In this document: positions 8,255 to 15,479 of the stretch, one piece after another | Layout: each line of letters begins with the position of its first letter | Numbering within the stretch: the stretch's first letter is position 1 | Origin: Cellulosimicrobium cellulans | Lineage (GTDB): Bacteria > Actinomycetota > Actinomycetes > Actinomycetales > Cellulomonadaceae | Assembly: GCF_016907755.1 (NCBI RefSeq) | Contig: NZ_JAFBCN010000001.1 | Span: 3,534,001-3,598,000 of the forward strand | Direction: 5' to 3' | Length of the DNA stretch: 64,000 bases | Translations under genes and position numbers: made by a program | The notes under the pieces: model-generated | Told to the model about the DNA's origin: nothing | Seen by the model: the letters and a program-made list of their open reading frames with translations, nothing else | Database searches by the model: none

Positions 8255-8391
8255 CGTCGTTCCCTCCGTCGTCGCGGAACCGGCAGGGTGCTCCCGCCGT
8301 CGAGGTCCCGCGCCCCCGTCCGGAGGGAGGGCAGCGGCCCGCTCCTGATGCGTCGGGAGGTGTCGGGAGACGTCGTGCGAGGATCGCGCGC

Positions 8392-9201
8392 ATGACCCGC
8401 CCCCCGCTCGCCGCCGTCCCGACCGGTCCGGTCGTCGTGCCCGAGGCCGTCCGCGCGCTCGCGGGCGGCGACGCCGTCACGCCCGTGTGGCGCAACGAGC
8501 TGGGCGGCCTGACCTTCCGGCTCGACGGTGCCGACGGAACCCGGTTCGCCAAGTGGGTCCCCGCCGGGACGCCCGAGATCGACCTGCCCGGCGAGGCGGA
8601 GCGCCTCGCGTGGGTCGGCGACCGCGCCCCGGTCCCGCACGTCCTCGCCCAGGGGTCCGACGGCGACGGCGCCTGGCTCGTCACACGCGCCGTCCCGGGC
8701 CGGTCCGCGGTCGAGCCGCGCTGGGTCGCCGACCCGGCGACCGCCGCGGTCGCGATCGGGCGTGGGTTGCGCGCGCTGCACGACGCGCTGCCCGTCGCCT
8801 CGTGCCCGTTCACCTGGGCCGTCGAGGACCGCGTGGCGCGCGCCGACGCGCGCCTCGCCCGCGGCGACGGCCCGGAGGGGTGGTTCCCGGAGCACCGGGA
8901 CATGGGGGTCGCCGCGGCACGCGCCCGGCTCGGAGCCGCCCCGGCGGTCGACCGGCTCGTCGTGTGCCACGGCGACGCGTGCGTGCCCAACACGCTCCTG
9001 CACGACGACGGCGCGTTCGCCGCGCACGTCGACCTCGGCTCGCTCGGGGTCGCGGACCGCTGGGCCGACCTCGCCGTCGCGGCCTGGAGCACGGAGTGGA
9101 ACTACGGCCCCGGGCACGTCGACGACGTGTACGCGGGCTACGGCGTCGACCCGGACCCCGAGCGCATCGCCTACTACCGGCTGCTCTGGGACCTCGCCTG
9201 A
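8392..9201 (+). CDS. Aminoglycoside 3'-phosphotransferase-like kinase
   Basis: 269 residues with the APH/choline-kinase fold. The N-terminal nucleotide lobe includes LTFRLDG and FAKWVPAGTP (ATP-contact Lys). The catalytic loop reads CHGDACVPNTLL (HGDxxxxN, catalytic Asp), and the metal-binding segment is HVDLGSLGVADRWADLAVA, close to the D-x-G-x-x-G-x-x-D pattern of APH(3') enzymes. It may phosphorylate aminoglycosides, or a metabolic substrate as many chromosomal relatives do; resistance cannot be claimed from sequence. GAGGAT lies 7 nt before the ATG, suggesting a leaderless transcript. Confidence 0.85.
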   Translation: MTRPPLAAVPTGPVVVPEAVRALAGGDAVTPVWRNELGGLTFRLDGADGTRFAKWVPAGTPEIDLPGEAERLAWVGDRAPVPHVLAQGSDGDGAWLVTRAVPGRSAVEPRWVADPATAAVAIGRGLRALHDALPVASCPFTWAVEDRVARADARLARGDGPEGWFPEHRDMGVAAARARLGAAPAVDRLVVCHGDACVPNTLLHDDGAFAAHVDLGSLGVADRWADLAVAAWSTEWNYGPGHVDDVYAGYGVDPDPERIAYYRLLWDLA

Positions 9202-9222
9202 CGCCCGAGCCGCTCAGCGCAC

Positions 9223-9262
9223 GAGACGGTCGCCGTCGTATCGAAGCGACAGCGACCGTCTC
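9223..9262. terminator. Bidirectional GC-rich hairpin between convergent genes
   Basis: GAGACGGTCGC (9223-9233) and GCGACCGTCTC (9252-9262) form a perfect 11-bp stem between the phosphotransferase and the SnoaL-like gene. The flanks (GCTCAGCGC and GCGCTCAGC) extend the similarity. There is no U tract. Confidence 0.6.
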
Positions 9263-9276
9263 ACGCGCTCAGCGGG

Positions 9277-9672
9277 TCAGTGGTGGTGCGCGGCGAAACC
9301 GTCGGGGGCGCGGTCCAGGAACGTCGTCACCGACGACACGAGCCCGTCCGGCCGGACGTGCAGGACGTCGGTGCCGGTCGCGAACTCCGACCCGTCGGGG
9401 GCGACGGCGCGCCACCGCAGGCGCAGCCGGTCGTCGTGCAGGTCCGGCTCCGAGCGTGCCTCGAACCGGTGCCCCGCGACGTGCGTGAGCAGCTCGGTCG
9501 CGAACGCCAGGACCGCGTCGCACCCCTCGGCACGCGCCGCGGGCGCGACGTACTCGACGTCGCGGGAGAACGTCTCGCACGCGAGCCGGTCGCGCCCGGC
9601 CGCGTCCGCCGTGTTCCAGAACTCCAGGTAGCGCTCGACCGCCGTCGCGGTCCGCGTCGTCGTCTCGGTCAT
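9277..9672 (-). CDS. SnoaL-like / ester cyclase family protein
   Basis: 131 residues with the cone-shaped SnoaL/NTF2-like pattern: helix VERYLEFWNTADAAGRDRL, then FSRDVEYVAPA, the EGCDAVLAFATELL helix, RFEARSEPDLHDDRLRLRW and a C-terminal sheet ending in His-His-His. Such folds act as isomerases, cyclases or simple ligand binders; the activity is not predictable. GAGGAGGGA precedes the ATG. It is divergent from an XRE/MmyB regulator 144 nt away, an arrangement in which such regulators often control the neighbouring small enzyme gene (inference). Confidence 0.8.
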   Translation of the reverse strand: MTETTTRTATAVERYLEFWNTADAAGRDRLACETFSRDVEYVAPAARAEGCDAVLAFATELLTHVAGHRFEARSEPDLHDDRLRLRWRAVAPDGSEFATGTDVLHVRPDGLVSSVTTFLDRAPDGFAAHHH

Positions 9673-9768
9673 GGTCCCTCCTCTGCCGGCACCTGGTCCG
9701 CGGCACCGTGGCGGTCCGGCGGGTGGCCGGAGCACCACCGTCGGCCGGACCACGACACGGTGTCGATG

Positions 9769-9779
9769 ACCTCGGAGGT
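9769..9779. promoter_or_regulatory. Short palindrome in the divergent snoaL-like/xre spacer
   Basis: ACCTC-G-GAGGT is a perfect 5-bp inverted repeat centred about 43 nt before the likely transcription start of the xre gene. That is a usual place for an activator or autoregulatory site. It is short and may be chance. Confidence 0.3.
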
Positions 9780-9804
9780 AGTTGGCCAGCCCCTCGGGGA
9801 GCGG

Positions 9805-9810
9805 CAGGGT
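9805..9810 (+). promoter_or_regulatory. Leaderless -10 box (CAGGGT) of the xre/mmyB-like gene
   Basis: CAGGGT lies 6 nt before the ATG at 9817. Confidence 0.4.
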
Positions 9811-9816
9811 GGGTCC

Positions 9817-10626
9817 ATGCCTCCCCTGGACGCACCCGCCGGATCGATGCTGCGCGAGTGGCGCGTGCGGCGTCGGCGCTCGCAGCTCGACCTCGCGCTG
9901 GGCGCCGACGTCTCGCCGCGCCACATCAGCTTCGTGGAGACCGGCCGGGCGCAGCCCAGCCGGGACATGATCGACCGCCTGTGCGACGAGCTCGACGTCC
10001 CGCTGCGGTCGCGCAACGACGTCTACCTCGCGGCGGGCTACGCGCCGCGGCACCGCGAGACGCCGCTGTCGACCGCGACGCTCGCGGCCGCCCGCCGGGC
10101 CGTGGACCTCGTGCTCGCGGGGCACGAGCCGTTCCCCGCGATGGCCGTCGACGGACGCTGGACCCTGCTCGCCGCCAACGCCGCCGCGGGTGCGTTCCTC
10201 GACGGCGTGCCCGATCAGCTGCGCGCGCCTCCCGTCAACGTGCTGCGCCTGACCCTGCACCCCGACGGCCTCGCCGCGCGGATCGCGAACCTCGCGGAGT
10301 GGGGCGCGCACGTCCGACGACGCGTGCGCCGCCAGCTCGACCGCACGGGCGACCCGGCGCTCGTCGACCTGCTCGCCGAGGTGGAGAGCTATCTCCCCCA
10401 CCCGGAGCCCCGGCGCGACGACCGCTCCCCGGCGAGCGACGCCGTCGTGCCGCTTCGCCTCGCGACCCCCCAGGGCGAGCTCGCGTTCCTCTACACGATG
10501 ACGGTGTTCGGTTCCCCGCGGGACGTCACGCTCGACGAGGTCGCGATCGAGTCGTTCTTCCCCGCCGACGACGCCACGGCCGCCGTCCTGGGCGTCACCC
10601 GGCAGACCGCTCCGGCCGGCCCGTAG
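9817..10626 (+). CDS. XRE-family transcriptional regulator with MmyB-like ligand-binding domain
   Basis: 269 residues. An N-terminal helix-turn-helix of about residues 9-65 (LREWRVRRRRSQLDLAL, SPRHISFVETGRAQPSRDMI) is followed by the MmyB-type PAS-like domain. That domain shows FPAMAVDGRWTLLAANAAA, NVLRLTLHPDGLAARIANLAEW and VESYLPHP, and ends in the ATPQGELAFLYTMTVFGSP segment. MmyB proteins bind small, often fatty-acid-like ligands and regulate adjacent enzymes. The likely target here is the divergent SnoaL-like gene. Confidence 0.88.
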   Translation: MPPLDAPAGSMLREWRVRRRRSQLDLALGADVSPRHISFVETGRAQPSRDMIDRLCDELDVPLRSRNDVYLAAGYAPRHRETPLSTATLAAARRAVDLVLAGHEPFPAMAVDGRWTLLAANAAAGAFLDGVPDQLRAPPVNVLRLTLHPDGLAARIANLAEWGAHVRRRVRRQLDRTGDPALVDLLAEVESYLPHPEPRRDDRSPASDAVVPLRLATPQGELAFLYTMTVFGSPRDVTLDEVAIESFFPADDATAAVLGVTRQTAPAGP

Positions 10627-10664
10627 CGTCCGGGCCGTCGCCCCACGCCCTCCGGCCGTGTTGC

Positions 10665-10670
10665 TAGGAT
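10665..10670 (+). promoter_or_regulatory. -10 box (TAGGAT) of the WXG100-like/lipoprotein operon
   Basis: TAGGAT is preceded by TTGC. It would start a transcript near 10677 with a roughly 25-nt leader containing GGAGGGGG before the GTG, so this operon is not leaderless. Confidence 0.45.
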
Positions 10671-10701
10671 CCCCGCGACCGGCACGATCGGAGGGGGACT
10701 C

Positions 10702-11928
10702 GTGACGCGGAACCTGTGGGGCGCGGACGTCGACGCGCTGCGTGCGCTCGCCCGCTCGGTCGAGGACGCGGCCCGACGCCTGGACGGCCTGCGCGACCAC
10801 GTCGACTCGCTCGTCTCGACGACGCCGTGGCGCGGGGGTGACGCCGAGCAGTTCCAAGGCGAGTGGTCCACGACCCTGCGTGGCACGGTGCACCGCGCCT
10901 CCTCCACCCTCTCCGACGCCGCGACGACCCTGCGCGCCGACGCCGACGCCCAGGACGAGGCGTCGCGCGCCTCGTCCGGGACGGGGAGCCCGGGTGCCGC
11001 GACGGTCGGCGCGGGCGCGCCGACGACCGGACCGGCCGTGCTCCTCGCCGCCGCGACGGGCCCCGAGCCCTCGCCGTCGCCGGGCCCACCACCCGTGCCG
11101 CCCGCCGAGGATGACGACGACGGCGTGGACGACGGGTCCCGCGAGGACCAGCGGCAGGAGAGCCGACGAGACACGGGGGGCGGGGAGGGCACCGCCGACC
11201 CCACCTACCAGGTCCCCGGCCCGGCGCCGTTCCCCAACGGCCTCGGCACACCCGTCCCCGGCACCGAGGTCGACCCGCCCGAGCCGCCGGTGTGGAACCC
11301 GCCCGACGAGGGGTCGGACGTCGACGGTCCGTCGTGGAAAACCGAGGACGCCTCGTTCGGGGACCACGTGAAGGAGTGGACCGCGAGACAGGCCGCGAAC
11401 GCCCTCAGCGCGACGTGGCCCGACGCGGCACGGAACCTGCACCACTACCTCGGCAACTCGGGCGGCACGCTCGAGCAGCCGGTCGACACCATGCTCGCGG
11501 ACCTCCCCGAGCTCGCGAGCCAGGTCGCGGCGCGCGAGGCACAGCTCGGCGCCGACGCGGTGCGCGTCGCGCAGGAGTCGGGTGCCGACGGCCCGGTGAC
11601 GATGCCGGTCAACACGGACTGGAAGGGCTACTACGCCGGTCCCGACCAGGACAAGAACTGGTACTACGCGACGGGCGGGTTCTCCTACAACGTGTCGGGA
11701 CAGGTCACCGTCTACCCGCCCGACCCACCGGGCGGTCCCTGGCGCTACGAGATGGACACCGGGGTGAACTACCGGGACCGCTACAACTGGGACGGCACGA
11801 AGTCGACCCAGATCGGCCCCCTCACGATCACCGACGCCGAGCTCCAGGAGTTCCACCGCAAGGGTCTCGCGCAGGAGTTCACCATGGTCGGGTCGTCGTC
11901 GACACGGCACAGCGAAGGGACAGGATGA
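10702..11928 (+). CDS. WXG100-like N-terminal domain protein with conserved C-terminal domain, candidate type VII-associated effector
   Basis: 408 residues. Residues 1 to about 95 form a helical hairpin with the WXG turn at Trp43 (TTPWRGGDAEQFQGEW), as in ESX/type VII substrates. A Pro/Asp-rich linker follows at about residues 100-215. A C-terminal part of about 190 residues contains LHHYLGNSGGTLEQPVDTML, WYYATGGFSYNVSGQVTVYP and a final NYRDRYNWDG...LQEFHRKGLAQEF motif. That layout (WXG domain, disordered linker, distinct C-terminal domain) is the plan of secreted polymorphic toxins, but I recognise no catalytic motif. The next gene, a lipoprotein, starts inside its stop codon. Function is inferred only from layout. 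Confidence 0.7.
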   Translation: MTRNLWGADVDALRALARSVEDAARRLDGLRDHVDSLVSTTPWRGGDAEQFQGEWSTTLRGTVHRASSTLSDAATTLRADADAQDEASRASSGTGSPGAATVGAGAPTTGPAVLLAAATGPEPSPSPGPPPVPPAEDDDDGVDDGSREDQRQESRRDTGGGEGTADPTYQVPGPAPFPNGLGTPVPGTEVDPPEPPVWNPPDEGSDVDGPSWKTEDASFGDHVKEWTARQAANALSATWPDAARNLHHYLGNSGGTLEQPVDTMLADLPELASQVAAREAQLGADAVRVAQESGADGPVTMPVNTDWKGYYAGPDQDKNWYYATGGFSYNVSGQVTVYPPDPPGGPWRYEMDTGVNYRDRYNWDGTKSTQIGPLTITDAELQEFHRKGLAQEFTMVGSSSTRHSEGTG

Positions 11929-12428
11929 GCACCGCACACCGGCGCCGCGGCACCGCGCTCGTCGCGCTCCTCGTGGTCGGCCTGGCCGCCGCGGGGTGCG
12001 GGCCGACCACGCCCCGCGAACCCGATCCGTCGAGCAGCACGCAGGAGGCACCGATGTCGAGCGACCCGAGCGAAGTCCTCGCCCTGGCCGGGCTGGAGCT
12101 CCCGGACGACGCCACGGACGTCACGGTCGACGACGAGGAGGTGCCGGGGTACCACTACGCGTACACCGTGACGTTCACCGCGCCGAGAGAGTCGGTGGAC
12201 CGGTTCGCGCGGGACGCGTTCCAGCTCTCCCTCGACGACCTCAGCCGGCCCCCCGCCGGTGAGCCCGGGCCCCTCCTCCAGGACACCTCGGTGGTCGAGG
12301 TCCCCGAGGGGTCCCGGTTCGTCGACAGGAGCTTCACGCCGGAGGACGGCTACGGCAACCTCGTGCTCCTCGTCGACGGGCCCGACCTCACCACGGCGCA
12401 CGTGGGGGTCGCGAGCTTCCCGAGCTGA
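11925..12428 (+). CDS. Small lipoprotein coupled to the WXG100-like gene, candidate immunity or partner protein
   Basis: 167 residues. A signal peptide of 24 residues ends in the lipobox LAAAGC with Cys25 as the lipidation site. The mature part has a Ser/Thr/Pro linker and one small domain with HYAYTVTFTAPRESVDRFAR and DRSFTPEDGYGNLVLLVDGP. The ATG overlaps the TGA of the upstream gene (ATGA), so translation is coupled and the two products are needed together. A surface lipoprotein beside a candidate exported effector could be its immunity protein; a chaperone or unrelated role is equally open. Confidence 0.7.
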   Translation: MSTAHRRRGTALVALLVVGLAAAGCGPTTPREPDPSSSTQEAPMSSDPSEVLALAGLELPDDATDVTVDDEEVPGYHYAYTVTFTAPRESVDRFARDAFQLSLDDLSRPPAGEPGPLLQDTSVVEVPEGSRFVDRSFTPEDGYGNLVLLVDGPDLTTAHVGVASFPS

Positions 12429-12434
12429 CGCGCG

Positions 12435-13028
12435 TCAGCGGCGCGGCTGGTGGGCCGCGACGCCCTGCTCGGCCTGCTCGGCGGTCTCCGCGATCCGGCG
12501 CGCACGGGTCTCGGGCCGCTTCGCCTCGACGATCCAGCCGAGGATCGAGCGCCGGACCCCGGGCGTGAACGCGTCGAAGCGCTCACGGGCGCCGGGCCGC
12601 TCCGCGAGCGCCGCGGCGAGGTCGTCGGGCACCACGAGGGCCTCGGCGTCGTCGTGCCGCGTCCACGACCCGTCAGCCTTGGCAGCGTCCACGACGGCGC
12701 GGCCGGCGTCCGTCATGCGCCCGTCCGCCTCGACGCGCGCGACGCGCTCCTTGCTGAGCCGGGTCCACCGGCTGCCGCGGCGGCGGCGCGTGAACCAGAG
12801 CGCGTGCCGGTCGGCGTCGACCGTCGCGGCCTGGCCGTCGATCCAGCCGTAGGACAGCGCCTCCTCGATCCAGGGCTCGTACCCGTAGGTCGCACGGCCG
12901 CTCTCGCGGCGCCAGGTGAGCAACCACACCCCCGGCTCCGGGTCGTCGTGGTGCGCGGCGAGCCACGCGCGCCACTCCTGCGGCGTCTCCGCGTGCGTCG
13001 CGGGCCTGCCCTGGTACTCCTCGGTCAC
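12435..13028 (-). CDS. YdeI/OmpD-associated family protein
   Basis: 197 residues. The N-terminal half has the family pattern WRAWLAAHHDDPEPGVWLL, then YGYEPWIEEALSYGWIDGQ, ADRHALWFTRRRRGSRW and LSKERVARVEADGRMTDAG. The C-terminal Bacteriocin-protection (YdeI/OmdA) helix pair follows with FDAFTPGVRRSILGWIVEAK and a RARRIAETAEQAEQG helix. Family members have been linked loosely to protection against antimicrobial peptides; the biochemical role is unknown. The GTG has GGAGG at good spacing. It converges on the lipoprotein gene with a 6-nt gap. Confidence 0.87.
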   Translation of the reverse strand: MTEEYQGRPATHAETPQEWRAWLAAHHDDPEPGVWLLTWRRESGRATYGYEPWIEEALSYGWIDGQAATVDADRHALWFTRRRRGSRWTRLSKERVARVEADGRMTDAGRAVVDAAKADGSWTRHDDAEALVVPDDLAAALAERPGARERFDAFTPGVRRSILGWIVEAKRPETRARRIAETAEQAEQGVAAHQPRR

Positions 13029-13123
13029 TGCGCCTCCGTCGTCGCTGGGGGGGCACCAGCGTGCCCGAGACCTCGACGGGGCGCCAGGCAGTTCTTCGAC
13101 CGGAAGACCTGACCCGGAGAAGT

Positions 13124-13169
13124 GACCCGGGAGGCTTTTCCCGCTGTGTCGCAGGCTGCCTCCCGGGTC
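13124..13169. terminator. Perfect 12-bp hairpin downstream of the PAP2 phosphatase gene
   Basis: GACCCGGGAGGC (13124-13135) and GCCTCCCGGGTC (13158-13169) form a perfect stem with a 22-nt loop, just past the stop of the minus-strand phosphatase gene. Confidence 0.65.
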
Positions 13170-13175
13170 GGTCCG

Positions 13176-15311
13176 TCAGCCGCAGGCCGGGACGACGACG
13201 TCCCGCGCGACCTCCTGGGTCGCGCCGCCCGGGCCGGTCGCCGTGACGGTCACGGGCACGTCCGCGCCCGTCTCCACGCCGCGCACAGCGAACGACTGGT
13301 ACGCGTTCGCGCCGGCGGCCACCGCGGCGAAGGTCTTCTCCCCCGCGCCGGTGACGAGCGCGACGTCGAGCGCGACGTCGGACACGTTGCGGGCGCGGAC
13401 CGCGACGTACGGCGCACCGGCGAGGCAGCGCGCGGACGTCTCGACGTCGACGAGCGGCGCCGTCGGCTCGCCGACGACCTCACCGTCCACGGTGAGCGTG
13501 CCGTCGGCGTTCACGACGACGTCCGCCGCCATGGCGGCCGCGAGGTCGAGGCGCTGCCACTCGGCCTCGCCCGCGACGTCGAGCGCGTAGCCCGAGTCGA
13601 GCGCGGTCGCGGCGAGGACGAGGCGGCGCTGGTCGCCCGTGAGGTCGGGGAACGCGGTGCGCAGCAGGTCCTCGGCACCCGCCGGCACCTGGACCTCGAG
13701 CCCCGCCTCGCCGACGCGCGGGAACCCGTACGTGAGGCGCTGGCCGTAGACCGCGAGCGCCTGGTCCGTGGGGAGGTAGGGCACCTGGTCCTGCGCGCAC
13801 ACCGCGATCTCGTCACCGCACGCCCGCTCCAGCACGGTGACGAGCTCGGTCCGGGCCTGCTCGAGGAGCACGCGGAACGCGGGGTCGGACCAGCGGAGCT
13901 GCGCGATGTTCTGCCCGGCCATGCGGCCGCCCATGACGTCGAGGGGGTAGTGGAAGCCGAGCACGAGGCGGTTGTCGCCGTACTCGGACGCGCGCGCGAG
14001 GATCTGCGGCGCGAGCTCCGGCAGGAGCGTGGCGAGCACGGTGCCCTGCGCGTAGCCGTGGTTCGTGTGCCCGCTGGGGAACGAGCCGTTGTTGCGCAGG
14101 CCCTCGTAGCTGCCGGAGGTCTCGAACGCGTTGACGTGGCCGCCGGCGGACGTGAAGCCGAGGCGGACGAACGGCCGCTTGTAGTCGTACGCGGCCTTGG
14201 CGGGCTCGTGGTTGCCGACCGACTTCTCGACGCGCCCGGACAGCAGGGCCTTCGTCTTGGGGAGCCGGCCGTCGGCGAGCGCGTCGCGGTAGATCGGCCC
14301 CAGCTCGCTGCCGAGCGCGTCCGCCATGGTCTCGTACGCCGAGCCGCGCCCGTCGGTCAGGGCGCGCTGCACCTGCGCGTCGCCGGCGACGTACGCGTTG
14401 TTGCGCGCGAGCGAGCCCAGGTCGTTGGCGCTCGTCGGCTGGCCGGGCTCGTTGGGCGAGAGGATCTCCGGGTGGTTCGCCCGCAGGTCGGCGAACCCGC
14501 GCAGCATCCAGGTGAACCAGTCCTGCCCCGCTGGGGCCGACGGCGTCGCGTCGGACGCGTAGGTCCGGTCGAGGACGTCCTGCGGGAACGGCATCGACGG
14601 GTCGTCGGTGGTGGAGAGCGCGAGGGAGAAGAAGACGTCCGAGCTCGTCTCGTTGCACTGGTGGATCTCGACCGCGATCGTGTTCTCGCCCGGGACGAGC
14701 ACGTCGGCCGGGATGACGAGGGTCTCGCGCAGCGGCGCGGTCGCGCCCGCCTTGTCCTGGTACTGCAGGTTCCGGGTGATCATCGAGTCGCCCCAGCCGG
14801 CGACTCGCTCGCCGTTGACGTACACGGTGGCGGAGTCGTCGTAGACGAGCGTGCCGCGCAGGCCGGTGATCTCGTCGAGCGTCGCCTCGTCGAGGGTCAC
14901 GGTCGTGCGGAAGAAGTAGGCGGGCACGACGACCTTGGGGGTCTGCGTGATCCAGTAGCTCAGCAGCGTCGTGATGGTGTTGCCGCCGCCGATGCCGCTC
15001 GCGGTCCCGTTGACCGCGCCGAAGCCCGGCCGGCCGGTCTTCCACGCCGAGTCGTCGAACGCCGGGTCGGCCCACACGGTCCGGTCCGCGTTACCCGCGG
15101 CCGGGTCGGTGTTGTCGTCCAGGTAGCGCCAGGTGGTGCCGGCGCCGACCACCTCGGTGGGCGTGAACTCCTCCGCGGCGCGCGCCGCGGGCGCCTGGAG
15201 CGCCGCGGCGAGCAGGAGCGCGAGCGTGGTGAGCGCCGCCAGCAGGGCGAGCGGCGCGGTGGTCCGGCGGTCGCGGGGTCGCGGGGCCGGGTACGTCGTC
15301 GTACCGGTCAT
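13176..15311 (-). CDS. Secreted PAP2-superfamily acid phosphatase with N-terminal jelly-roll and C-terminal shared domain
   Basis: 711 residues. A signal peptide (about residues 1-45, ending AARAAEE) precedes a jelly-roll-like domain (about 50-245: RTVWADPAFDDSAWKTGRPG, YFFRTTVTLDEATLDEI, VYVNGERVAGWG, GENTIAVEIHQ), of the type found in exported phosphoesterases and glycosidases. The PAP2 core has Lys378 in KRPFVRLG, SFPSGHT with His415 and GFHYPLDVMGG with His454 and Asp458, the vanadate-haloperoxidase-type active site that forms a phosphohistidine. A last domain (about 621-711) from RCLAG to a penultimate Cys is shared with both neighbouring GH92 enzymes. It should remove phosphate groups outside the cell, possibly from phosphomannans given its neighbours (inference). 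Confidence 0.87.
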   Translation of the reverse strand: MTGTTTYPAPRPRDRRTTAPLALLAALTTLALLLAAALQAPAARAAEEFTPTEVVGAGTTWRYLDDNTDPAAGNADRTVWADPAFDDSAWKTGRPGFGAVNGTASGIGGGNTITTLLSYWITQTPKVVVPAYFFRTTVTLDEATLDEITGLRGTLVYDDSATVYVNGERVAGWGDSMITRNLQYQDKAGATAPLRETLVIPADVLVPGENTIAVEIHQCNETSSDVFFSLALSTTDDPSMPFPQDVLDRTYASDATPSAPAGQDWFTWMLRGFADLRANHPEILSPNEPGQPTSANDLGSLARNNAYVAGDAQVQRALTDGRGSAYETMADALGSELGPIYRDALADGRLPKTKALLSGRVEKSVGNHEPAKAAYDYKRPFVRLGFTSAGGHVNAFETSGSYEGLRNNGSFPSGHTNHGYAQGTVLATLLPELAPQILARASEYGDNRLVLGFHYPLDVMGGRMAGQNIAQLRWSDPAFRVLLEQARTELVTVLERACGDEIAVCAQDQVPYLPTDQALAVYGQRLTYGFPRVGEAGLEVQVPAGAEDLLRTAFPDLTGDQRRLVLAATALDSGYALDVAGEAEWQRLDLAAAMAADVVVNADGTLTVDGEVVGEPTAPLVDVETSARCLAGAPYVAVRARNVSDVALDVALVTGAGEKTFAAVAAGANAYQSFAVRGVETGADVPVTVTATGPGGATQEVARDVVVPACG

Positions 15312-15438
15312 GGGTCGTCCCTCTCGTCGTTGTCGGTCGTGCGTCGGTGCGGTCGGTGAGACCGACCGGGCGTGCGGTCGTGCGGGTACTGCGGGTACTG
15401 CGTTCGAGCGGTCGAGCGGTACGGCGGTCGAGCACGAG

Positions 15439-15474
15439 GACGGGCCCGCACCGAGTGGTCGGTGCAGGCCCGTC
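15439..15474. terminator. Hairpin downstream of the first GH92 gene
   Basis: GACGGGCCCGCACC (15439-15452) pairs with GGTGCAGGCCCGTC (15461-15474), one mismatch, 8-nt loop, immediately after the GH92 stop on the minus strand. Confidence 0.7.
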
Positions 15475-15479
15475 GTCGG

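Noticed and set aside
8392-9201. Acquired aminoglycoside resistance gene
   Set aside because: Composition matches the neighbours, no mobile element is near, and chromosomal APH-like kinases with other substrates are common in actinobacteria.
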